Assembly (NCBI RefSeq): GCF_000801335.2
Contig: NZ_JSEH01000001.1
Coordinates: 248,001 to 312,000, forward strand
DNA length: 64,000 bases
DNA from: Desulfovibrio sp. TomC
GTDB lineage: Bacteria > Desulfobacterota > Desulfovibrionia > Desulfovibrionales > Desulfovibrionaceae
Direction: 5' to 3'
The notes beneath the pieces were generated by a model that saw only the letters and a list, made by a program, of their open reading frames with translations, was not told the origin of the DNA and ran no database searches. Of the stretch, positions 8,785 through 16,548 are shown piece by piece (the stretch's first letter is position 1; each line of letters opens with the position of its first letter). A program made the position numbers and the translations under genes.

Positions 8785-9582
8785 CTAGTGGGCGCCGCCT
8801 GTGGGCAATCCCGGCACGGTGATCTCAAACAGTTCGGGCCAGTGTTTGCCGGTCACCCAGACCCGCCCGGTGGCCGGATCGTGGGCGATGCCATTTAACA
8901 CCTTGTTGAGGTCGGTGGCCGTGACGCCCGGGCGCAGCCCAGAACAGTCCACCCAGGCCGTCACCCGGCCGCTGGCCGGATCAATGACGGCAATGCGGTC
9001 ATCCCCCCAGACATTGGCCCAGATCTGCCCGGCAATCAGCTCCAGCTCATTGAGGCGTGTCACAGGCGCACCGTCGTCGGTTACGGATACCGCCCCGATG
9101 GCAGCCATGGTGGCGGGATCATAAAAAAACAGTTTATCCGAGCCGTCGCTGACCACAAGCATGCCATTGAGGACGCAGGCCCCCCATCCCTCGGTCGGCA
9201 GCGGGAACTCCCCAGCCGGGGACAGGTCCGCCGGCTTGGAAACCAGCACCCGGCCTTCCCGCCAGGAGAGCTGGTACAACAGCCCGCGAACCAGGGCCAG
9301 GCCCTCGCCGAAAATTGTGGCCGGGAGCACCCGTCGGGCCAGCACCTGCCCGGTGGCCGGATCCACCCGGCGAAGGGTCGATTGGCCGTAGAGTCCCGTG
9401 CTCTCGTACAAAAAACCGTCGTGGTAGAGCAGGCCCTGGGTAAAGGCCTTGGGATCATGGGGCAGCCGGGTCTTTATGACTGCGGGCAACAGCGGCGCAG
9501 CCAGGCCGACGCCGGCCAGACAGGAGCAAACCAGCAACACGGGCAGCGCAATGGCCGCAAGTCGTCTAATAGTCGAGGACAT
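8785..9582 (-). CDS. Glutaminyl-peptide cyclotransferase, exported
   Basis: A 265-residue member of the glutamine cyclotransferase family, which turns N-terminal Gln of peptides into pyroglutamate. It has a signal peptide (about residues 1-28, with Cys19-Cys21 in the hydrophobic core region) and the family beta-propeller motifs [50 protein letters not shown] and LNGIAHDP. It acts in the periplasm or as a membrane-anchored protein. The start codon lies inside the last 17 bases of the sigma-54 regulator gene, so the two are translationally coupled and probably form one operon. Confidence 0.9.
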   Translation of the reverse strand: MSSTIRRLAAIALPVLLVCSCLAGVGLAAPLLPAVIKTRLPHDPKAFTQGLLYHDGFLYESTGLYGQSTLRRVDPATGQVLARRVLPATIFGEGLALVRGLLYQLSWREGRVLVSKPADLSPAGEFPLPTEGWGACVLNGMLVVSDGSDKLFFYDPATMAAIGAVSVTDDGAPVTRLNELELIAGQIWANVWGDDRIAVIDPASGRVTAWVDCSGLRPGVTATDLNKVLNGIAHDPATGRVWVTGKHWPELFEITVPGLPTGGAH

Positions 9583-10957
9583 GTCGTGAATCCACGCCGT
9601 AGCGGCGCATGCGGTTGAGGATCGTGCCACGGCTGACGCCAAGTATTCTGGCCGCTTTCGAACGGTTGCCCCCGGCCTGACGCAGGGCGGTTACGAGTTC
9701 GCTGCGCTGGGCTTCGAGCACGACGCCCGGGCGGCAGACTGCGGCAGGAATGTCCTGGCTGGCTGGCATGAGCAGCGACGGCGGCAGATGCCGGGGTTCC
9801 ACCGGACCTGCGTCGGTGACCACAAAGGCGTATTCCAGGGCGCTTTTGAGCTCGCGCACATTGCCGGGCCAGGGATGGGCCAGAAGGATGCGCATGGCTT
9901 CCGGGGAAATGGAGGGCACGGGCCGGGCAGCCTGGGAGGCCAGACGACGCAGGAAATGCTCGGCCAGGGGAGCCAGATCCTCAAGCCGGGTGCGCAGTGG
10001 CGGCAACTCAATGGGAATGACGTTTATCCGGAAAAAAAGGTCTTCCCGAAAACGCCCTGCCGCCACCAGCCGGGACAAATCGCGATTGGTGGCGGAAATA
10101 ACCCGTACATCGGCCCGCACAGACCTGTTTTCGCCCACCCGCTCAAAGCGCTTGGTCTCAAGGACACGCAGCAGCTTGACCTGGATGGAGGCTGGGGCGT
10201 CGCCGATTTCATCCAAAAAGATGTCGCCCCCGTCCGCGGCCTCAAACCGGCCCTGGCGATGGCGGTGGGCTCCGGTAAACGCACCCTTGGCATGGCCAAA
10301 CAGTTCGCTCTCTAGCAATGCTTCGGACAGGGCGGCGCAATTGAAGGGAATAAACGGTCCCTGCCGCCGCCGGCCAAGCTCATGAATAGCCCAGGCCGCC
10401 AGTTCCTTGCCCGTGCCGGATTCACCCACAAGCAGCACCGGCGCATCGCTCCCGGCCGCCCGCTCGAGCAAATCAAACACCCGGCGCATGGCCGGCGAGG
10501 CCCCGATCATGCCGTGAAAGCCCTCATCGGCGGAAAGGAGGCGGGTCAGTTCCTCCACCTTGCGATCCAGCCCGGCCAGTTCGGACAGATCCGTCAGGGT
10601 TTCCACGGCAAAAAGCGGCTGACCGGCGGTATCGCGCAGAAGCGACTGGTTTTTGAGCACCGGCAGATAAGTCCCGTCCTTGCGCCGGATCATGCAGCGC
10701 TTGGCCCGGGTGGTTTTTTCGGCAAACAGTCGGCACCACGCGCCGCCGCCGCCTCCCCGTTCCCGTTCGCACAGGTCGCAGTCAAACACCCGGCAGGACT
10801 GGCCAACGAGCTCCTCCCGGCCATAGCCGGTCAGGCGTGTAAGCGCCTCGTTGACCATGGCAATAGCCCCGTTGGCTCCCACCAGCAGGAGGCCTTCGCT
10901 CATGGTGTTGACGATTTCCCTGAGGTGCTTTTCAAATTCCACAACAACCCGCCACAC
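9566..10957 (-). CDS. Sigma-54-dependent transcriptional activator with PAS sensor
   Basis: A 463-residue enhancer-binding protein. Residues 10-130 form a PAS domain with an unusual cysteine group (Cys55, 60, 63, 75, 88) split by five consecutive glycines. The AAA+ domain has Walker A GESGTGKE at 178-185, the sigma-54 contact loop GAFTGA at 225-230, Walker [10 protein letters not shown] and the R-finger region. A Fis-type helix-turn-helix ends the protein (about 425-455, [20 protein letters not shown]). It activates RNA polymerase carrying RpoN, which is encoded in this window at 46.7 kb. The cysteines suggest a redox or metal signal; the target genes are unknown. Confidence 0.93.
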   Translation of the reverse strand: MWRVVVEFEKHLREIVNTMSEGLLLVGANGAIAMVNEALTRLTGYGREELVGQSCRVFDCDLCERERGGGGGAWCRLFAEKTTRAKRCMIRRKDGTYLPVLKNQSLLRDTAGQPLFAVETLTDLSELAGLDRKVEELTRLLSADEGFHGMIGASPAMRRVFDLLERAAGSDAPVLLVGESGTGKELAAWAIHELGRRRQGPFIPFNCAALSEALLESELFGHAKGAFTGAHRHRQGRFEAADGGDIFLDEIGDAPASIQVKLLRVLETKRFERVGENRSVRADVRVISATNRDLSRLVAAGRFREDLFFRINVIPIELPPLRTRLEDLAPLAEHFLRRLASQAARPVPSISPEAMRILLAHPWPGNVRELKSALEYAFVVTDAGPVEPRHLPPSLLMPASQDIPAAVCRPGVVLEAQRSELVTALRQAGGNRSKAARILGVSRGTILNRMRRYGVDSRHVLDY

Positions 10958-11085
10958 CTGCGAAAGCAGGGCGCCGCGCAGGCGGCGAAGTGCCCGCGCC
11001 TGCCCCGGCAGTCAGCTGTTTACTCGTAATCCCAAACCGTTAGCATGATGCTTAGGGCCTTGCAAGGCGAGGCCTAACTCCAAAA

Positions 11086-11122
11086 TGAAAGCGCGACAGA
11101 CCGGTTGCCGTCGCGCTTTTCA
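11086..11122. terminator. Hairpin terminator
   Basis: GAAAGCGCGAC and GTCGCGCTTTTC form an 11-12 bp stem (one bulged T) around a loop of about 12 bases. T-rich tracts flank it on both sides, so it could stop the minus-strand transcript of the barrel protein gene or act in either direction. Confidence 0.7.
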
Positions 11123-11138
11123 TGCTTACACTGGGTGG

Positions 11139-11228
11139 ATGAATGATTTCCTTATTTTCAGCGGCGTCCTGGTGGCCTGGTTCCTGGTGGTACGCTTTAT
11201 CTTCCCAAAACTCGGCATCCAAGGCTGA
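11139..11228 (+). CDS. Possible 29-residue single-span membrane protein
   Basis: A short open frame starting MNDFLIFSGVLVAWFLVVRF and ending FPKLGIQG. It would be one membrane helix with a short basic tail, a layout seen in many genuine small bacterial proteins. The upstream GGGTGG is a weak and too-close ribosome site. It starts 17 bases after the terminator hairpin. Coding status is uncertain and no function is suggested. Confidence 0.35.
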   Translation: MNDFLIFSGVLVAWFLVVRFIFPKLGIQG

Positions 11229-11310
11229 GGCGTCAAGACGGGGTGCGGTCCGCACTCCCCAAAAACACCGCTGTCTCCTGACACGCCGAACAAGGGCGAC
11301 GACGTCCAGC

Positions 11311-11874
11311 CTAAAAGCTGATCTTAAAGCCGACGTTCCCGCCCAGGCTGTCCATCCCGTTGTCGGAAAACGATCCCAGGTGCTGGTAACGTCCGGCAGC
11401 CTTGAGACTGACGTTTTTCGCCAGGGCGACCGAAGCGCCGACATCGGCCTGTCCGGCCCCGCTTTGCTTGGAGCCGTTATAGGGCAGGTCCTTGTCGGCA
11501 AACACGCCGCCGCCGCCGGCGCCGACAAAGAGCGTTCCCTTGGGCGTTCGCACAAAATTCCAGCGGGCCATGGCGGCAATACCCGTGGCGTTGTTGGTTT
11601 CCTGCTTGCTGCTGACGCCAAGGGGCGTTGCTGTCTTGGTTGTCTGATCCACGGCGTAGCCTAGACCTTCGGCTTCGATGGCGACGCCGTCGGCAATATA
11701 GTGCCCGGCCGCACCGCCGTAGGTGCCAACCACGCCGACGTTCTTGTTGGTTGTTCCATACACGCCGCCCCGGGGTTCGACGTAGCTCGTCCCCTGGGTG
11801 TATTCCTGGGCCAAGGCCAACCCGGTCTGCGCAAGCACGGCGCAGGCGGCGATGAGGGTGATGGCGAGCTTCAT
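11311..11874 (-). CDS. Small outer-membrane beta-barrel protein
   Basis: A 187-residue exported protein with a clear signal peptide (MKLAITLIAACAVLAQTGLALAQ) and alternating hydrophobic/polar strands ending in the aromatic NVGFKISF, typical of outer-membrane barrels inserted by the BAM complex. It resembles OmpA/OmpW-like or PagL-like eight-stranded barrels, but no enzyme motif can be seen. An AAGGAG precedes the ATG. It lies between a terminator and the YbjQ-like gene. Its function is unknown; a structural or lipid-related role is possible. Confidence 0.75.
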   Translation of the reverse strand: MKLAITLIAACAVLAQTGLALAQEYTQGTSYVEPRGGVYGTTNKNVGVVGTYGGAAGHYIADGVAIEAEGLGYAVDQTTKTATPLGVSSKQETNNATGIAAMARWNFVRTPKGTLFVGAGGGGVFADKDLPYNGSKQSGAGQADVGASVALAKNVSLKAAGRYQHLGSFSDNGMDSLGGNVGFKISF

Positions 11875-11912
11875 GGGTACGCTCCTTCTGGGAGTCCGGC
11901 CGTCCGGCAGAC

Positions 11913-12302
11913 TCAGTGCATCAGGGACTTGGCGGCCAGGGTTTTGGGGTCGGGCCGAAGGGACGGCAGTTTTTCCAGGATGACCGCCGTGCCATAGCAG
12001 GAAAAATAGCGGGAGCCATCGGGATGGAAAGCCACGTTCTCCTGGTAGCCGATGATGGCGTCAGCCCCGATGTCCAGGGCACTGGCGGTGAGCCCGTAGA
12101 ACGCGCATTCGGAATCAAACCCACGTCCGCTGACCAGCCCGAGAACCCGGCGGATCTTGCGGCCATCGAGATGGGGGGTGGTCACCACGGGGAACTTGCC
12201 GCTAAAAAACAGCTCCTTGGCATTTTTCAGCCGGGCGCCCTTCTTGAGTTCCTCATGGCGATCCCGAATCTTCTTGTCAGCGCCGGCGAAAATGGAAAGC
12301 AT
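11913..12302 (-). CDS. YbjQ/UPF0145-like protein
   Basis: A 129-residue soluble protein related to the YbjQ (UPF0145, heavy-metal-binding domain) family: VVTTPHLDGRKIRRVLGLVSG corresponds to the family's N-terminal strand-turn block and LDIGADAIIGYQ to its GADAV block. The second half also carries FSCYGTAVILE, which matches the family's terminal GTAV strand. The start at 12302 has a strong AAGGAG. These proteins form pentamers; their true function is unsettled. It stands 38 bases upstream of the barrel gene on the same strand and may be co-transcribed. Confidence 0.7.
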   Translation of the reverse strand: MLSIFAGADKKIRDRHEELKKGARLKNAKELFFSGKFPVVTTPHLDGRKIRRVLGLVSGRGFDSECAFYGLTASALDIGADAIIGYQENVAFHPDGSRYFSCYGTAVILEKLPSLRPDPKTLAAKSLMH

Positions 12303-12481
12303 GGCGTTCTCCTTGGTATCACGTTGTGACGGCGCAGCAGCCAACCGCCTTCACCGCAGGGTCGCCCTTCCCCTAGCAAAGAGCTTGCCAAGATTATTAA
12401 CCAATAATTTCAGGGATATAATTTTTCATCCCAGCCGTATGTCAAAAGGCCGACTGCCTGGAACAGGACGCCAACGGGCCC

Positions 12482-12514
12482 AAAAAAAGCCGGACCGCGA
12501 CGGTCCGGCTTTTG
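12482..12514 (-). terminator. Rho-independent terminator of the 12.5-15.1 kb minus-strand operon
   Basis: AGCCGGACCG and CGGTCCGGCT pair perfectly around a CGA loop. On the minus strand the stem is followed by seven T. It lies 20 bases after the stop of the coiled-coil gene and closes that operon. Confidence 0.9.
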
Positions 12515-12534
12515 ACTGCGCCAGAGGGAAGGTC

Positions 12535-12885
12535 TCAGCCAGCTTTGTCCAGATAGCGGCGCACGGCGGGATTAGGTCGCACCGTGGTGCGGTAGCCGGA
12601 AAGCCGCTGATTTTCCTGCTTGGCCCGCTGCAGATCATTTTTAAGGTCGGCATGAAGGCGTCTGGCCTCCACGGTGAGCTGGCCTTGCAGATTCTTAAGC
12701 TTGTGGAGCTTGTCCCGAAGCAGGCCGATGCTGTCTGGATCGGCACACTGCCAAGCCATTTCCAGCAGTCGTCCACGATCCTTGGCCAGCTTTTCAGCTT
12801 CTTCGATTTCGCCGGCGAGAAGATAGTGCAGTTCGCGTTCACCGGTGGCCAGGGCCGCTTCAAGGAATTCAAGCTTGTCGGACAT
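12535..12885 (-). CDS. Coiled-coil protein resembling flagellar export chaperones (FlgN/FliT-like)
   Basis: A 116-residue, almost wholly helical protein with heptad-like segments (LEFLEAALATGERELHYLLAG; LLRDKLHKLKNLQGQLTVEA) and a basic C terminus ending PNPAVRRYLDKAG. Size and pattern resemble FlgN or FliT chaperones, but no diagnostic motif confirms this. An AAAGGA lies before the ATG at 12885, 4 bases after the upstream gene's stop, so the two are coupled. The upstream gene also looks like a Desulfovibrio motility-associated protein. Function is inferred weakly. Confidence 0.6.
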   Translation of the reverse strand: MSDKLEFLEAALATGERELHYLLAGEIEEAEKLAKDRGRLLEMAWQCADPDSIGLLRDKLHKLKNLQGQLTVEARRLHADLKNDLQRAKQENQRLSGYRTTVRPNPAVRRYLDKAG

Positions 12886-12889
12886 GACG

Positions 12890-13495
12890 TTATTCCTTTC
12901 CGGTGCTCTCGAAGCTTTTCTGCAGTTCACCGATGACCGCTTTGAAGCGACCCATGGACGGAATAAATTCGTATTCCAGCAGGTCGGCGAGCAGAATCCA
13001 GTCCTCGTTTTCAAGCACTTCCAACATTTCCGAGAAGAGGTTGGAAATTTCATCGGCCGCCGCATCAAAGGCAGAGTCGGTGCGCTTGACGGCCTCACCG
13101 CGCAACACGCCGATCATGTTGAGGAAGTCCCGGGTCACATCCATGAGATCCTGGTAGACTTCCAAGGCCTCGGCATCGTCGGCCTGGCGGAACAGCTCAG
13201 CCACCCGGCGGGCGCCGTGGTCCATAAGCTGTACAACCTTGCCAAGCTCCATGGTCATGTCGAGCGCCATGTCCGCAACGGGCACGCTTTTGACTTCCAC
13301 GGACTCGATCTCATCGACCTCGATGTCCTCAGCCTGATGGGGATAGATCTCGGAAAATGTTTCGTTGTTGACGAACACATCCGTGACGATTCGACCGTCC
13401 AGTTCATTCGTCTCCATGATGCGGAGCAGAATTTCCTCAAGATTTTGGAACTGCTTGATTTCCATGCCGGTTGCCCGGCCATCCACACTTATCAT
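12890..13495 (-). CDS. Acidic alpha-helical protein, unknown function
   Basis: A 201-residue acidic protein that I cannot assign. The start at 13495 follows GGGAGG and gives MISVDGRATGMEIKQF; the longer frame upstream has no ribosome site and odd composition. The N-terminal third looks like a small alpha/beta domain (ILLRIMETNELDGRIVTDVFVN), the rest is helical and rich in Glu/Asp (LFSEMLEVLENEDWILLADLLEYE). It sits in an operon between a family 9 glycosyltransferase (upstream) and the coiled-coil gene. A link to flagellin modification or motility is possible from this context but unproven. Confidence 0.6.
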   Translation of the reverse strand: MISVDGRATGMEIKQFQNLEEILLRIMETNELDGRIVTDVFVNNETFSEIYPHQAEDIEVDEIESVEVKSVPVADMALDMTMELGKVVQLMDHGARRVAELFRQADDAEALEVYQDLMDVTRDFLNMIGVLRGEAVKRTDSAFDAAADEISNLFSEMLEVLENEDWILLADLLEYEFIPSMGRFKAVIGELQKSFESTGKE

Positions 13496-13578
13496 GTCGC
13501 GCCTCCCTCTGGAGTTGTTATCGAAGGGAAAGGATTTCCTGTCCCGCCCCTTCTTATACAACAACCGTGCCAGGGAGT

Positions 13579-15123
13579 TCAGGCCTCGACGAGATGGGTG
13601 AAAGCGGTCACGCAGGCGGCAAAGCGGCGGATGTTGGCGACAAGACGGTCCAGATTCGGGACCTGCTCCTGGGCCTGACGCTGCCACAACTGGCCAAGCA
13701 CGGCCAGATGCGGCGAAGCGGCCCACAGGCTGTTTATGCGCTCGTAGCTGGCCAGAAATCGGCTTTTCATGGCCTGATTGCGGGCAGCCAGGACAGCCTG
13801 CCCTTCGACCAGACGGAGCATGTCGGCCGATTGGGCCAGGCTGCGGACCAGGGCCTGACGGTCGGCATCGGGCAGGGCCGCCGGCAGTACTATCGGCGGG
13901 ACAAAGGGGGTGTCGTCAAGGAATTGACGAAGAACGTGGCGCTGGTGACGCAGCCAGATGGCCCGCGGTTCACTGTCGTGCCCAGTCAAGGAAACGAGAT
14001 CCATAAAACCGGCGGCATCAAAGGCCGACACCCAGGCCCTGGCTCCGGGGTAGCGCCCCGGGGCAAAGGCCCCGGTGTGGCAAAAGGCCACGACGGCCTG
14101 GGCCACGGCATCGGGCGAAATGGCCTCCAGACAGGCGTGATCGTGCGAACAGGGTATGCCAAAGGGGCAGGGATGGCAGGGCATATCCGGCTCCAGGCAC
14201 AGGCAGCCTTCCAGATAGGGGCCGGTGTCAAAGGGCTGGGCCGTGGCCAGAAAGACGGCCACGCTGGGGACGCCCAGACCGGCCGCCAGATGCAGGGTGC
14301 CGGTGTCGTTGGTGACAAGCAAGGCCAGTCTGGCTGTCACGGCCGCAAGCAGCGGCAGACCGGTGGCCCCGACCAGATCCAGGCACGGTCCGGTGTACAG
14401 TTCGCGAAACCGGGCGGCCAACGATTTTTCCGCGCCCGTCCCGACCAGGACGGCCACGGTGCCCAGCCGCTCCCACAGGAGGCTGGCCACCCGGGCAAAC
14501 CGCGCCACCGGCCACTGCCGCGCCGCGGCGCTGGCTCCGAGTTGGAAACCGACGGCCAAGGCCCCTGCCGCCACGTCGGCAAAAAGCGCCGCAGCTTGGC
14601 CAGACTCGGCCCCGCCAGGACGTTTGAGGGCAAACCGGCCCCGCCCCTGGCCGACTCCGGCGGATTTGCGAAACAGGTCCACAACATTGAAGGGACTCAG
14701 CCCCCGTCTGGCCGAAGAGGCTTCCAAAAAAGCAGCCCAGGGCGTCGATTCATGGCGAAATCCGAAGGCATCCAGAGAAAAGCCGCGCACGGCGTCGCCG
14801 CAAAGCCGCCGGGCCAGGAGACGCGCAGACAGGGCCGCCGTCAGGTTGACCACGGTCTGCGGAGCAGCCTGGCTAGCCACTGCATCGGTAAATTCCGTGA
14901 CCGCGACCAGGGCCTGCCGCCAATCCCCGGCCAGTCCGGCCAGGAAACGCGCCCCGGGCAGCGGGAAAATGGCCGAAGCTTCGGGCAACAAGGCGGCAGC
15001 GCCGGCAAAATTTTCCAAGCAGGCCACGGACACGGCATGCCCTTCCCCGGCCAGTTCGGCCAGGGCCGGCTGGGACTGGAGCAAATCGCCAAAGCGCGTG
15101 AGATTTTGCAACACAATATTCAT
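13579..15123 (-). CDS. Family 9 glycosyltransferase (heptosyltransferase-like)
   Basis: A 514-residue GT9-type enzyme. The N terminus NIVLQNLTRFGDLLQSQP matches the family's first strand and RxGD loop; VGFQLGASAAARQWP and LLVTNDTGTLHLAAGLGVPSVAVF match the C-terminal nucleotide-sugar-binding blocks of ADP-heptose:LPS heptosyltransferases. A cysteine cluster (PCHPCPFGIPCSHDHAC) lies where several GT9 proteins carry one. About 150 extra C-terminal residues are helical and unassigned. It is the first gene of the three-gene minus-strand operon. The acceptor may be LPS or a protein such as flagellin; this is open. Confidence 0.85.
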   Translation of the reverse strand: MNIVLQNLTRFGDLLQSQPALAELAGEGHAVSVACLENFAGAAALLPEASAIFPLPGARFLAGLAGDWRQALVAVTEFTDAVASQAAPQTVVNLTAALSARLLARRLCGDAVRGFSLDAFGFRHESTPWAAFLEASSARRGLSPFNVVDLFRKSAGVGQGRGRFALKRPGGAESGQAAALFADVAAGALAVGFQLGASAAARQWPVARFARVASLLWERLGTVAVLVGTGAEKSLAARFRELYTGPCLDLVGATGLPLLAAVTARLALLVTNDTGTLHLAAGLGVPSVAVFLATAQPFDTGPYLEGCLCLEPDMPCHPCPFGIPCSHDHACLEAISPDAVAQAVVAFCHTGAFAPGRYPGARAWVSAFDAAGFMDLVSLTGHDSEPRAIWLRHQRHVLRQFLDDTPFVPPIVLPAALPDADRQALVRSLAQSADMLRLVEGQAVLAARNQAMKSRFLASYERINSLWAASPHLAVLGQLWQRQAQEQVPNLDRLVANIRRFAACVTAFTHLVEA

Positions 15124-15254
15124 GCAGGCTCCATGACAGGCGTCAAAGTCCTTGCCAAGCACCCGGAACGCCCCAGGCCGGCTTGTTGCCCTGACCGTAA
15201 GATGCTACCAGGGACACGGAGCATCGCAGCCGGCCCGGCCGCCTCGACACCCAC

Positions 15255-16466
15255 ATGAGTAATTCCTTCGAAGACACCGAACTCACCGCCAAGGCGCTGG
15301 AATTGGAACGGTTCCTCCCGGAGGGCCGCCAATCGGAATTCCGGACGCTGGTGGCCGCCATGGCCGACGAGGCCGCCCGCAACAGCGCCCAGGCCGAAGA
15401 GACGGTCAGGTTGCGCGAACACGCCCGCCGACTCGGCGGCCAGCTCAAGCGACTGCAGGAGATCTTCCGTGGCAACGACCAGGCCTTTGCCACCTTCCGT
15501 TCGGCCCTGACCCTGTCCCGACGCCTGCGGCGCATGGATGAGCTGCCCGACATGTTGGCCGAACTGTCCCGGGCCATGGGCGTAACCACGCTGACCTGCC
15601 TGCTCTCCCGGGAACTCTTTGCCGCATTCGTGCCGCCGGGATTTCCTTGCCCGGCCGCCAAGGCGCTGACAACGGCCATAAACGCTCTGCCCCGCGCTGA
15701 CCCGGGACGCCGGGTCTATGTCGGCCCAGTGGCCGCCCTGCCGCGCCCCGACTTTTTTTTCAATCCGGCCGTGTTGACCGCCCAACCGCAACTGCGTGAG
15801 GGATCGTGCTTTATCGCCCCTCTGGCCGACAAATACCAGCCCAAACGGCGCATCGGCGTTCTGGCCATGGCCGACAGCAATGCGGGCCGTTACTGTGCCG
15901 AGAAAGGCACGGATTTTCTGGAACATTTCTGTGACGTTTTGGCCGGCGATCTGCTCCACGTCAAGATTCACGAAGAACTGACCCGACAACGCGAAGCCGA
16001 CGAGCTGACCGGCATCCCCAACCGGGCCTACCTTCGCCGCCACGGGCCGGCCGTATTGAGTCTGGCTGAACGCCGGGGATCTTCCGTGGCCCTGCTGTTT
16101 TGTGATCTCAACCGCTTCAAAGCCGTCAATGACACGTTTGGCCACGAGACCGGCGATGCGGTGTTGCGCGACGTGGCCCGGGCCATGGCCGGACGTGTGC
16201 GCACCTACGATCTGCTGGCTCGGCTTGGCGGCGACGAGTTTGTCGTGCTGATGCCCGATGCCGGGCCGGCCGAGGGAGAGGTCATGGCCGACCGCATCCG
16301 GCACTGCGTGGCCGAAGTGGCTGGTGACCGCAATCTTTCCGGAGTGCCCGGACTTTCCGTCTCCATTGGCGTTGCCGTGTACGCGCCGGGACAGGATATT
16401 GACGATCTGGTCCGCGCGGCCGACGCGGCCATGTATGTGGACAAACGAAACACTCCCCCCCTCTAA
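15255..16466 (+). CDS. Diguanylate cyclase (GGDEF) with N-terminal sensory region
   Basis: A 403-residue cytoplasmic protein. Residues 1-75 are helical, 80-235 resemble a GAF/DUF484-like sensory domain (SCFIAPLADKYQPKRRIGVLAMAD), and 245-400 form a GGDEF domain that makes c-di-GMP from two GTP. The active site GGDEF is intact at 325-329 and the inhibitory I-site RTYD is exactly in place at 316-319, so it should be active and product-inhibited. It is divergent from the glycosyltransferase gene and precedes the NagZ-like gene by about 80 bases. Confidence 0.93.
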   Translation: MSNSFEDTELTAKALELERFLPEGRQSEFRTLVAAMADEAARNSAQAEETVRLREHARRLGGQLKRLQEIFRGNDQAFATFRSALTLSRRLRRMDELPDMLAELSRAMGVTTLTCLLSRELFAAFVPPGFPCPAAKALTTAINALPRADPGRRVYVGPVAALPRPDFFFNPAVLTAQPQLREGSCFIAPLADKYQPKRRIGVLAMADSNAGRYCAEKGTDFLEHFCDVLAGDLLHVKIHEELTRQREADELTGIPNRAYLRRHGPAVLSLAERRGSSVALLFCDLNRFKAVNDTFGHETGDAVLRDVARAMAGRVRTYDLLARLGGDEFVVLMPDAGPAEGEVMADRIRHCVAEVAGDRNLSGVPGLSVSIGVAVYAPGQDIDDLVRAADAAMYVDKRNTPPL

Positions 16467-16548
16467 AGACGCCTGCACCGGCCTGCACCCCGAAAACGAC
16501 GAACCGGGGATGCATCCGTTTAAGCCCGCGTACCCGACAGGAGCCGTC

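Larger units (their letters stand above)
10958..11310 (+). other. Intergenic interval upstream of the sigma-54 activator
   Basis: About 350 bases between the activator gene and the outer-membrane barrel gene, both on the minus strand. It contains a hairpin terminator (11086-11122) and a possible 29-codon plus-strand gene (11139-11228), both listed separately. The rest, including 10958-11085, should hold the promoter of the activator, but I see no clear hexamers. Confidence 0.5.

Noticed and set aside
13471-15258. A 595-codon open frame on the plus strand
   Set aside because: It lies antisense to the GT9 glycosyltransferase and two other supported genes, has Gly/Gln/Arg-rich composition and no family motifs: a GC-rich shadow frame.
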